From the NCBI GenBank assembly GCA_949152475.1, contig OX424564.1, positions 26,534,165 to 26,598,164 of the forward strand: DNA of 64,000 nt, read 5' to 3'. Source of the stretch: Terebella lapidaria (taxonomy: Eukaryota; Annelida; Polychaeta; Terebellida; Terebellidae). Of this stretch, positions 10,661-21,086 are shown one piece after another. The notes beneath the pieces were generated by a model. It made no database searches, had not been told where the DNA came from, and worked only from the letters and a program-made list of their open reading frames with translations. Numbering within the stretch: the stretch's first letter is position 1; each line of letters opens with the position of its first letter. A program made the translations under genes and the position numbers.

Positions 10661-12839
10661 AAAGCCATTAATGTATGAGTCATTGCTGAATCTTTTGGCA
10701 AATATTAATATTGATTATGTCATGTAGTATTAAACAAAAATATCAAAAGTCACATTTATTATTGGCATCGAACTATAACAAACCCCAGTATTCTTCTCAG
10801 ATATTAACCCCTTCCCATTTATGTGGTATATTTCGGAATTATGGCCCTTAGTTATATGATCATCGAGCATGACGGTGACCGCTGCTTGCAGGTAATGTCC
10901 CTGTTCCGGCTGTTCCCTGAAAACCCTTTGTGATCCTTGCATGCTCGTGAACTAAATGTCCCTACCCTGGGGCGGCATGCATTGGCTCTGGCAGTCCGTT
11001 GGTGTACTCGGGGCTCTATCCCCGTAGTACAACGCGGCGAGTGCGGCCAGCAACACACCCACGTGGCTCTCGGGCTCGACACATCAGGACTATTTGACTA
11101 TGATGATGCAATGTGTGAGTGATGTATGACTGTCGGACCTCGTCCGGCACACTATTAGCTGGTCATAGTTAAGTGATGTCCGATGCCGGCAAGGACCGTG
11201 CCTAATGCCTGGGCGCATGCCCCCTACAGAACCGGCGTGAAACTTGTGCATTTCCACCGGACACAGCCCCTCATCAATAGTGCAATATGTAACACATCCA
11301 TCATGAGCCATGGGAGTGGCCAATAACCATCATCGCGATGTTGCATGCAATTATTTCTCGCCATGAATCAACGGCCAGGACAGGAGCAGTGACTAGTTGT
11401 TGTGAGCGTCATGCTCACTGCATAACTGCAACCAAAACGCCCACTTATCCCGTAAGGGGTAGTGGCGTCAGTGATGGACTTCTCCATATCTTTTGGCAAC
11501 ATAACGACACATACATGTGTAACAAACACGCATCTAAATATTAATATATGATCGGTTGTTTTGCTGGCATATTGCGGGTGTAATTGTTATATGCACTCTG
11601 TCCTAGTATTATAATAGGATGTGCACATCCACCAACAACTAATATGTTACATTTCCGGAATATTCCAAATAACTTTCTGTGTGTTCATCACCAAAACGTC
11701 TACTTATGATAGATAATGTGGTGGTTCAACTTAAAGAGTGCATGTTACCGATCAACATATTTACATTCATATATTGGTACTCCTAAAATACTTCCACATT
11801 AATAAATGGTACGTTTGTTTGTATGTCAGGGTTAAATTATCTCACGTAAATCATGTTTGTTTCTCGCAGATGAATGCTGTACAATGTGGTAGTGCCGAAG
11901 TATGTTCGCATTCCATTGGCCCGAACACCGGACATTGTTGTTGTTGCATGTCATTAAAAGATCAATAAAGTTTACCAATAATTGAATTATTTTACTGAAA
12001 TTAAACGAATATAAAATGTTCATCCACATAATGTCGGATATGTCTGGCTATTTCCCGGATTTCATAACTGGTTGCAATATGTCTTTCATAATCCAACACA
12101 TACATAGCCATAATTGAGGACCACCTCCTGCTCCAATGCCACCATGGATCATTGTGCCCGTGGTAAAGCAGTGCGGGACACACCCTTCTGTCATTGCTCT
12201 TGACAGTCTCCCACACAATCCCCTGGGTACTCTCCCCACCAGGCGGCCATCGTCTGTTTCAGTTATAGCAGTGGCGTCATACCGGTTATTGGGCTCCCTG
12301 CGACAGGTCAGACGGTTCCTCCATCAAGGCTGCGGACGTACACGGTGAGCGTGATACCTGTGGGATAACAGCAGTCATGTAAGATACAGCGCCATCTCGG
12401 GTTCACTAACAAAGTGGGACTGCCTGCTTGTGATAAACCGGCCCTCAAACAACACATGACTTTCGTTTTAAAAGGTCAAATATCTTTCTGTTCGTCTGGT
12501 CCCACAAACAACAACACGATTAGGCCTCAAGGAAATATAATATGTACAGAAAATATGTAACAATTAGGTACTTTCATACAAAATGTATCTACTTTCATGT
12601 CGTTAAGTTATGACCAATTAATTACCCCTTAATCGTAGCTTTAAAAGCAATTGCGACAGTGTTTCTCTGGCTGTGGGCACGTCTGAATCTTTTCACCTCC
12701 GACAGTAGGTGCCTTCGTTGTCTGGGCATAACAACGTCTGTATTGAATAAATTACATACTGCAAAGAATGGTATACAATATTGTACTGCTAAATATGAAC
12801 ACACACATTTTGACAGTGTTTTCAATCAATTTGTGGATG
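10661..12839. other. No gene recognised; one minus-strand open stretch
   Basis: Several short open frames occur, none with a known motif. The best is 12216-12001 on the minus strand (YHGHNDPWWHWSRRWSSIMA and onward), aromatic-rich and unlike random translation, which could be an exon of an unknown protein. No repeats with clear ends were found here. Confidence 0.35.
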
Positions 12840-12916
12840 AAACAGTGTTAACCCCTGGCAGCACTCGTACAGTGTAAATGTCGGGGCAATTTTGAGGATC
12901 AAATCGCACCATACAA
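12840..12916 (+). repeat. 77-bp direct repeat, copy 1
   Basis: This 77-bp sequence starts AAACAGTGTTAACCCCTGGC and recurs without visible differences at 13197-13273, 357 bp downstream. The second copy directly precedes the Penelope-like reverse transcriptase. Confidence 0.9.
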
Positions 12917-13196
12917 ATCTGACAACGGAAGATAAAAGAGATGACATCTAGCGAATGAACAGTGAACTGCACATTCTCGCTAGCAACATGGCGTCATGAA
13001 AGGATAAACTTTTCGCTGATGATCTCACATTTCCTGATTGCTCAACAAATGGGGTTGAAAAACGGGTCCTAACCTAGTGAGTGTACTCAAATTCTGCTTG
13101 TGTGGTACTTGAACCGTTGTTTTACCTTCGAAGACGACTGTAGACAAAGTTATATGTCCTGTTTTCCGAAATGAGCGATAATACGGGAAGTGTTGC

Positions 13197-13273
13197 AAAC
13201 AGTGTTAACCCCTGGCAGCACTCGTACAGTGTAAATGTCGGGGCAATTTTGAGGATCAAATCGCACCATACAA
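13197..13273 (+). repeat. 77-bp direct repeat, copy 2
   Basis: It matches 12840-12916 over its whole length and ends three bases before the coding part of the retroelement. The 280-bp interval between copies has no coding signal. Penelope-like elements are known to carry partial tandem copies with LTR-like direct repeats, which would explain the pair. Confidence 0.9.
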
Positions 13274-13275
13274 CG

Positions 13276-14260
13276 TCGGTACCACTATATTGTAGTTAAA
13301 TATAATACCGCTTATTTTGTTAAAGGCGACTCTGATGCCCCATACAAATATACTGAAATAGATGTGGTAAATATGGTTAATTTTCTGATTGATAATATTT
13401 TTGTGGAATTTGGTGGTCAAATATTTCAACAAACTATTGGTATTCCCATGGGTACAAACTGTGCACCATTATTGGCAGACCTGTTTTTATACTCATATGA
13501 ATCAGATTTTATCCAACATATACAAAGAGGAAGTTCTAAGAAACTATCATGTAATTTTAATTTCACTTTCCGATACATAGATGATGTATTGTCGCTAAAA
13601 AATCCCAAGTTTGGTGATTATTTGGATGTCATATATCCTAAGGAACTTGAAATTAAGGATACTACAGAATCCGCTAATTTTTCCAACTATCTAGACCTGA
13701 GGTTGGAGATTGATAATGATTCTAACCTGTCAACTAGATTATATGACAAACGTGATGATTTCAATTTTTCCATAGTCAATTTCCCTTCTCTAAGCAGCAA
13801 CATTCCTATGTCACCGGCATATGGTGTGTTTGTTTCTCAACTTATACGCTATTCCAGAGCTAGTTACAAATATGGGGACTTTGTCTATCGAAGTGCCCAG
13901 CTAGTCTCTAAACTGCTACGACAAGGATATGTTTTACCAAGACTTATAGTTGCGTTTAAGAAATTCTATGGACGTCATCATGATCTGGTTGATAAATACA
14001 GCAAATCCATGTCTGCCATGCAACTAGATCTATTTTCATGTTAATTTTGGGGAATTCATGACGGGTGCCACTAGTGGGGCAGGAAATGCTCACTCTTTCC
14101 GGAACACCTGATTTCACCTCCTAATGGCCATTTACGGGGGTTCATGAGTTTCCCTGTCATTTTTGTTATCTCTCACTTCGTATGCCTGATATGACTTTCT
14201 GTCCCCGGACTATGAGATTGGATAACGGACCCTGTTTTGTTTGCTCGGAATACTTAATAC
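13276..14260 (+). mobile_element. Penelope-like retroelement fossil: reverse transcriptase C-terminal part and 3' region
   Basis: An open frame to 14044 shows reverse transcriptase motifs in order: QTIGIPMGTNCAPLLADLFL, the catalytic FRYIDDVLSL, then YLDLRLEI, LYDKRDDFNFSIVNFP, AYGVFVSQLIRYSRA and KKFYGRHHDLVDKY. This block set is characteristic of a Penelope-like group common in marine invertebrates. The 3' region, with a GACGGGTGCCACTAGTGGGG and TTTCCGGAACACCTG signature, also fits that group. The N-terminal part of the enzyme and any GIY-YIG domain are missing, so this is a 5'-truncated fossil. The family assignment is from motif recall. Confidence 0.75.
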
Positions 14261-14356
14261 TGGGTATTGGGTATTCCACGTCTATTGCATATAGTTACTG
14301 ACGCCTCGAGTGCCCCCGAATGTGCGTACTGCCCCTTTTATACCCTACTGATGACG

Positions 14357-14433
14357 TATATCCCAGTTGGCCATACAGGAAATATACCCATTCGGTGGCA
14401 TATATGCCGTTTTGGGATATATGCCCCCAAACG
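14357..14433 (-). mobile_element. MITE family B, copy 2, first part
   Basis: It is the reverse complement of the copy at 6008-6101 with a few substitutions. It stops at 14433, where the hAT element begins, and resumes at 15863. This older MITE served as the target. Confidence 0.85.
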
Positions 14434-14845
14434 CAGTGGCGTAGACACCCCTCCGGCCATGGCCGGACCAATAATTTGGAGATTGCTTTTACATGTTTCA
14501 ATAATTCATGAGAAATAAACTAGTAATCGCTATTAATAATATTGAAGTAGCATTACTTATTTCTTCTGGGTATAACCTAAGTATAGCAATGTGGATTTTG
14601 AGGGGGACAAGAGCAAAAGGTGTGCGCGCCCCTTTAATTTCAGGACCCTAAAGAGAGCATTTGCAAATTTGCGTACGGAATATATTATGTAGACTAATTA
14701 TTTTCTTATGTACATGTGCATGTGACATAATCATCTAGTTGTAGGACATAAATATTCTATTTTGCCCCTCTTCTACGTTGCACAAGCTGTATTTTGTTGG
14801 ATCTTTATTTAGCACCCTCGTGGAATTGCTTCATATTTCTTCACA

Positions 14846-14940
14846 TTTCCAGTTCTGAGAACCTAAAAATTCGATACCGAGCATCGATAGGTAGTTGGCT
14901 CCTGGGGCCCTAAGCGGGCCCGGGGTCCACGCTTGCTTGT
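14846..14940 (+). repeat. Internal hAT repeat, copy 1
   Basis: The stretch contains CTGGGGCCCTAAGCGGGCCC and flanking GAGCATC and TCTGAGA. It is related to 15440-15545, about 590 bp downstream in the same element. Both copies are GC-rich and self-complementary around GGGCCC. Confidence 0.6.
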
Positions 14941-15439
14941 TGTATTAATTTAACACAAACTTAGTTCTTCTGTCAATTGAATTACAAAGTGTGAAATCAA
15001 GTTGGAAAATAAAAGCTGGGACATATTGAGTGAACGGGTGAAGTAACTTATAAATATTTTGTTAATGTTCTTTATGTCACTTACGATGTCAGAATGGCGT
15101 TAGCCTATGATTGACATGCCTGTATATTCACTTGGAGAAATACATGCCAATTATTATCAACCTGGAAATAATTGTATATTCTTAATTGGAGAAAGGCTAT
15201 TGAATTCATAAACATCAACGACATATTTAAGAATATAAGAAGTATATACACAGAAAAGGATTTGTTATGTGCATACGAGTATAGTGTATATGGCAATAGA
15301 AAATCATTACACTTGTTAATGTGTTGAGTATCTAGCAGTGAATATTATTTTGATAGTTATTTTTCACTTTAATGAATATGGAAACGTATGATAATAATAA
15401 TGAACGTATGATAATTATAATAAAATGTCTGCTTGATAG

Positions 15440-15545
15440 CAGCACATTTTCGAGCTCTGAGAGCTCCATATTTCACCACAGAGCATCTAGAAGGCATTGC
15501 TTTCTGGGGCCCTATGCGGGCCCCAGACCCCACGCCTGTTGCATT
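15440..15545 (+). repeat. Internal hAT repeat, copy 2
   Basis: The stretch contains CTGGGGCCCTATGCGGGCCC in the same order of flanking blocks as copy 1. It may mark an internal duplication or a second repeat captured before the element spread. Confidence 0.6.
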
Positions 15546-15862
15546 CGTCAGCCTACCCAACTGTCCCCACCTTCGGGACATTTTGTGGCCGCCTCTGTGT
15601 AGTACTAGGTTGCATGCCCAATGCAGGGCTATTTTGTGTCGATCTGTCTATTCTATAATCTTTTGCTAATTGCATGCTGGGGTATTATTACGTGTCAAAA
15701 AAGTATCATTTGCCATGCAGTTTTTTATGCATAATTTTTATTTATATTCAAAGTGACTCTTCTAGCAGCGCCCCCCCCCCCCCCCCAACCCCCAGACCGC
15801 TATGTGCTGTGTCACTAGGGCCGGACCAATAATTATATGGTGTCTACGCCTCTGCCCAAACG

Positions 15863-15878
15863 GGAATCTTCCCAACTG
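15863..15878 (-). mobile_element. MITE family B, copy 2, remainder
   Basis: GGAATCTTCCCAACTG completes the family B sequence (complement of 6008 onward) immediately after the hAT target duplication. Confidence 0.8.
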
Positions 15879-15945
15879 ATTGGGGAGCGCTCGACTGAAA
15901 TGCACTGAAGTTTAAAGGCACTGCTTTTCAAAGAAAACCGCGCGA

Positions 15946-18211
15946 AATGGACAGTTCTGAAGAAGACGGGGAAATTTCCCTAACGCAAAGTACATTCAAA
16001 AGTACATGCAGGCTTCGATATGCTACTGCATGCAACAACTACCCCGTATGAGCCGCTGGTAGAAGATATAACATTCTCCGACACTGAACTAAGCCAAATT
16101 GCTGAAAGAGTCGAAGACACGACCAGAGAGTTCAAAGTGCAATGGAAATCTGTGATGAACAAATTCAGTGTGCAACGGATCTGGGGATCGACGTTGACGA
16201 ATTACAGAACGCACTGACAGATGCCGTCGACTGTCTGGACATGCCACAACTAGGGGGACCTACAATCGTATCCGCACGGAAACCGTTTCAAAATAAAGGT
16301 ATTTATAGCCTACTAGTTTCGTCAAGACGCCATTCAATTATCGAATAATCATTATTTTTATTGAGTGTGCGTCATAAGCAAAATGAGGTTTCCATAATTG
16401 TATACTACTTTGTTCATCAATGGAGTTTGGCACTACAGAAAGATCAAATTTTGAACAGAAATGAGCGTATCACCTGAGATAATACGTATATTTAGATTTG
16501 TTGACTTTCCACATTTTCCAGTTACCATGCCGACGGATATGCGGGGCAAAGCACAGGAGCCACACACATCCATGCCTTGTCCAGCAACTTCTGGGCCTAC
16601 AACTGATGGTATGTATCAAAATAATCAATGTGCAGTTTGGAATAATACAGAAAAAAATATCAAATTTTGAATACAAAAATAAGCGTATCACCAGAGATAT
16701 TAAGTATTTATTTTTGTTGATTTTCCAGGAGCACAGGAGCCACAAGCATCCATGCCTTGTCCAGCAACTTCTAAACCTGATGGTATGTATAAAAAAATTC
16801 ATACTGCTGAACTTGGCATGAACACAAGCATGTATTGTGAAATCAGACATACGCGTGTACATGTTCATTGCATTTTCAAAACAATACTTGTATCAAGTCC
16901 CACAAATAATGACGCAAATGCTATATACATGTATTATGATAAATGTTCTCATCACACAGGAGCCGTTCAGAGGTTCGTCGGCGCGGCGCCTGTGCAATTA
17001 GAGACGCTGATAGAAGATGCTACTCCACAAAATACACAACTGAAATCGAAATTGGCCTTGGGTATTTATATTAACAGAAGTGGAGGCTCTGGCGCTTATC
17101 ACTCAGCGAACACACTGACTTCGACTAAATCATCGCACATTATGACAACATCATCGACATACCTGCTCACAAGCTAGACGTCGTTCTTGGCAATTTCATA
17201 GCGCAAATAAAAAAGAGAACGGTGAGCCATACCCTGGAAAAACACTCAACGAAATCATATATGCTCTACAGAAGTACCTACAGCTTAAACAGAGGTCCGT
17301 CCAACTGGTTGACTCCAAGACTTTCCCTTTGTTGTACTACTCGCTGGATATATCTATGAAAAGCTGCCAGAGCAGGTGTTGGTTTGCATGTTTGGAAATC
17401 AGATCCCATCATCGAAGATATGGAGACTCGGTTGTGGGAAATGGGCGTTCTCGGTGATGGCGACCCCAAAACGCTCCTCAACACAATATTCTATGTTGTA
17501 GGACTCAACTTCGGGCTCAATGGTGGTGCAGAGCACAGAGATTTGACCCGTGCGAACTTAACGTTCGGTGTGGATTCCAACAACAAGGGATACGTTGAAA
17601 ATCGGCAACACGTCTCCAAAGCTAACCAAGGAGGTTTGTCACATCGAAAAGTTACACCCCATTTCTGCCGCGCTTAATATGCCAGTAAAAACTCTCATAA
17701 GTGTCCTGTTCGGATTCTTCGGAAGTACATCAGTTTGTGTCCAGACATGATGAGTGACAAAGCCTTCTACCTGAAGGATTTGTGCAAACCAACGGCCACA
17801 CAATGGTATGGGAAGGTGCCATTAGGACACAACACCCTGGCCTCAATCATCAAAAACATGATGTCCGTGGCTGGCATTCCGGGTAACTTCACCAACCATA
17901 GTCTCCGAGCATCCGCCGTGACCGGGCTCTTCCAGCAAGGGGTGGATACTGAGCTTATCAAGCGGCAAACTGAACACCGCAGCGACGCCGTTTCCTCTTA
18001 CAAACGCGTCTCGGATCAACAGCTGGAGAACGTATCGCGCCTTTTGAATCCTGACAAAAAAAAACGAACAGACATGGTCACTTCAGAGGTTATAGCATGC
18101 TCCGCTAGTGCCACAACTGAACAAGCCCATGTTTCGATGAATAACCCTGCAGCAAACGTTGTAATTAACGTTTATGGTGGCAATTTGAATGTTCAAATGG
18201 GACGAAATTAA
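15946..18211 (+). pseudogene. Crypton-like / DUF3504 tyrosine recombinase, multi-exon, frame-disrupted
   Basis: Tyrosine recombinase landmarks appear in order across several frames: ATPQNTQLKSKLALGIY near 16995-17060, GEPYPGKTLNEIIYALQKYL near 17222-17285, LWEMGVLGDGDPKTLLNTIF, then FGLNGGAEHRDL near 17510-17545, SKANQGGL, then WYGKVPLGHNTLASIIKNMM, FTNHSLRASAVTGLF and TEHRSDAVSSYKRVSDQQ. These match the ZMYM2/QRICH1/KIAA1958 type domain that descends from Crypton transposons. The catalytic-type residues R (EHR), H..R (NHSLR), H (EHRS) and Y (SYKR) are visible. The block 17735-18211 is the longest intact part. At least three frame changes separate the blocks, at about 17060-17090, 17215 and 17640-17735, so it is a pseudogene. 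It starts with a possible ATG at 15946. A 216-bp tandem duplication (see 16444) repeats one exon and its intron. Crypton copy versus host-domesticated relic is undecided. Confidence 0.75.
16444..16800 (+). repeat. 216-bp tandem duplication of one exon and intron
   Basis: The intron end starting TCAAATTTTGAA and the exon encoding AQEPHTSMPCPATSGP at 16444-16610 recur at 16660-16785 as AQEPQASMPCPATSKP. Both exons end at GGTATGTAT. This is a decayed in-place duplication inside the recombinase gene. Confidence 0.75.
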
Positions 18212-19320
18212 TTTGCATGAGAAAAAACCGTATGTGTATTTCAATAAAATATCTACCTGGTCCTGGTTATTGCTGTATTTATTGCCAATTGTGTAATGTG
18301 AAAATGTGTGAACACCACATGAACGCTATATAAGCCTACACACCAGGTTATTATCTGAAATAATAACCTCTGCAGAGGTTAATATTTCATTTATTAACCT
18401 CCAGGCGGAGTTCCTAACATGGATAGTAACCCTTGAGAACAATGGGACACTCCCCAAATCATGCACTATAATGCAAATTAAGCCAACCAGTTCTATCATC
18501 AATGGAGACTCTGCTACCCAATCTTTGTACCAGCAGTTTGTTTTCCATAACACGAGTTTCTGAGCTCAAATAATTTTGAGTTGGCGAATTTAGGGATGCG
18601 GCGAATTTAGGACGGATGGCTCGTACTAATTTATCAATGGAATCTTCAATCTCTTTTTCGCGTCAGCTCCATAGATATATACAGAATATATATTCCAAAT
18701 TTCATGTAAGTTTGTTATGAAACGGCAGAGATATGAACCAAAATTGCACGTGGTATGAAATCATTGAAATTACGTGGATCGTACTCGATACGCAATCTTA
18801 ACGGAATACAGGTTTCCTGAATTTTCCGGGACACCTATCTTCAGAAAAATCCCTTGCATACAATCATACACAGAAAACAACAAGGAAAATTTATCGACAC
18901 AAGTCTGTTACCATTATGACCTTAACCATGCTCAATATTAGATATTTTCGTGGGAATGCACCGTGACACTTTGCGATTCACTGGATACCGTTAATGTATA
19001 TTCGAGGAGTGTACATAAGTCCGATGTCAATCATTATTATACAATGCTGGTGTCTTGATTGAGGTCGTCATAATTACTCCACATGTTTTCAGTGTGTAGT
19101 AGGATCATAAGCTGGGACAGAGGACATAAGCACCGGATCAGGATACATATATGCCTGCAGAACAACCATCAAGATGGGGGACCCCATCATGACAAATCCC
19201 ATGCAGTTACAGAGAATGGTTTGTGTTGGGTTGTGATGGGTAACACTGTTTCGGTAACAATCTTCTGTTGCCAGGGCCTAGGGGCATTTTGAAATCAACA
19301 TGCTCGAATGCGCCTTTAAA
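18212..19320. other. No gene seen; 18-bp perfect palindrome
   Basis: The stretch is AT-rich with no coding motif. TAACCTCTGCAGAGGTTA at 18364-18381 is a perfect palindrome, and 18404-18415 repeats its arm sequence AACCTCC imperfectly. It may be the 3' end of the Crypton-like copy. Confidence 0.45.
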
Positions 19321-19934
19321 CTTCCGTGGCTATTATGGTTGAGAGAACTGTGTTCGTCTGCGGTGTGGTAACCGCAAGCCCAGGATTGTGCCATTTCCTG
19401 TAGAGACCATCGGGAATCATGGGAGTTGCTCCAAATGTTCTGTGAGGTGTGCATCAAGTTTCTTTTGGATCCCTGTGTGGCCTGGTCTCGTGACCAGGGC
19501 CTGTTACCAACCCCAGAGGGGTATTGGGAGTGTGCCTTCGTGATACCGTCTTCAATGTTGTAATGTCCATCAGCTTGTACAGAGAAGGAATTCGCCACAG
19601 TGATAGTGATATGTCCATCAGTGCGCGGGTGGTGTCCAGTCCATTGTTTTACGGAACCAACATGACCAGAAACATGGAGGTGCACTATCGTAATGTTAGT
19701 GCACGACTGAAACGGCCCGACGTGGTGACAGCATATATTGTAGCTAGCGAGGCGTTCTCAACCAGCGGCGAGCCTGACAGACGCGAGAGTGGTGATTACG
19801 TTCCAGTAAATTGCAACTGTATATTGAAGATGTGGGCGCCACCTGGGGCGCCGACAGAGGAACAGTGGGTCCACACATGCCACACCGTGGTCAATCTCGT
19901 GGAGGTGATTCACCGTATGCACTATGCTGCCTAG
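19278..19934 (+). other. Unassigned open stretch
   Basis: The plus-strand frame 19524-19934 (136 residues, KMWAPPGAPTEEQWVHTCHT and onward) and an overlapping minus-strand frame 19685-19278 are both long for the local composition. Neither shows a known motif. At most one is real, and the plus frame reads more like protein. No function can be given. Confidence 0.2.
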
Positions 19935-20469
19935 TTATGACTGACCTTGATAAGGCACAGGCGGGGTAGAATTTCGTTTTGGGCCCTTCTTCGTTGTGGT
20001 TGCGGTGGTTTTGATTTAAGTTGGAAAAATAAGACTGACTTGATATTTATCTGCGTACTTCAATGTCTTTCACCTTGTTGACATCCAAGTTTCTATGTGT
20101 TAGTCACGTGTGATGCCATTTTCGTCCTGTTCTTCAATGTGATAGCGGTGGTTTCCACAGAGCACTGAAAATATACAGAAACATGATTTTCTTTATCTGT
20201 GCCACTTAAATGTGTTTCATTTCGTCAACTTCCAAGTTTTGTGATGTTTGTTTCTAACTATGCATCGTGTCACATTTCGATAGTATAATGACAATTACAT
20301 GTATGTATGCAGAGGGTGAATTTGTTTAACACACGGAACGTCCATGTATTCCGAGCACATGTCTTTTCGCATGTGCCAGTGACATCCAGCAATTTTGTTG
20401 TGTTTGTTAACACCGAAAGGTAGAGAGTTGGTGTGGAACGTTCTTATAAACCCATTGCACTACTGGAAA

Positions 20470-21040
20470 TTCCGCATTAGCGCCCCATGATTTTCCTCTA
20501 ACATGGCATTGCTCAAATTGCTGACTGTCCAGACGGATCAAATAGGATTTTCGGCTCCGTAATACTACTCGTCTAACGAGATTCTTAATGTATTTGTGTT
20601 CTCGCAACTTGTTGAAAACAGAAGACAGGGATGCATGACAAAGGTGTTCCCGATGTGAGCTATGCGTTTGATAACTCAATTTTGTTGCTGAGCTGCTGAG
20701 AAACGACTGAAATACGGTTTGTAGCTCCGCATTACTACTCTTGTAACGAGACACTTAATTAAATGGTGTCCTTGCATTTCAAGCCTTACTGAAAGTAGAA
20801 GACTGAGTTGCACAACGAACGTGTTCTAGATATGAGCAATGCGTTTGGTGAATCAATTTGATTTTCCACCAACCTGGCCTCGACATTTCGCAAAATGCTG
20901 ATGGTCCAGACGACTCAAATACGGTATGTAGCTCCACAATACTACTCTTGTAATGAGACACTTAATTGAGTTGGTGTGTATGCATTTTAAGCCTTACTGT
21001 AAGTAGAAGAATGCGTTTGGTGAATCAAATTTTTTTCGAG
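20470..21040. repeat. Three decayed tandem units, about 170-210 bp
   Basis: The blocks GCTCCG/ACA.TACTACTC (20551, 20720, 20927) and ATGCGTTTGGTGAATCAA-like sequence (20654, 20832, 21010) recur in order. No coding potential is seen in 19935-21086. Confidence 0.65.
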
Positions 21041-21086
21041 TTGCTCAGATGAGTTGCTCAAGCCACGATATTGTGTTAGGGCGATA

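Larger units (their letters stand above)
14434..15854. mobile_element. Non-autonomous hAT element, 1421 bp
   Basis: The left terminus CAGTGGCGTAGACACC and the right terminus, complement CAGAGGCGTAGACACC, form 16-bp inverted repeats with one mismatch. The 8-bp sequence CCCAAACG flanks both sides exactly (14426-14433 and 15855-15862) as a target duplication of hAT length. Subterminal GGCCGGACCAATAATT occurs near both ends. No transposase is encoded. A C16 tract lies at 15771-15786. The perfect duplication and near-perfect ends suggest a fairly recent insertion. Confidence 0.9.

Noticed and set aside
19278-19685. Minus-strand 135-residue frame as a gene
   Set aside because: No motif, His/Ser-rich composition and overlap with a more protein-like plus-strand frame.
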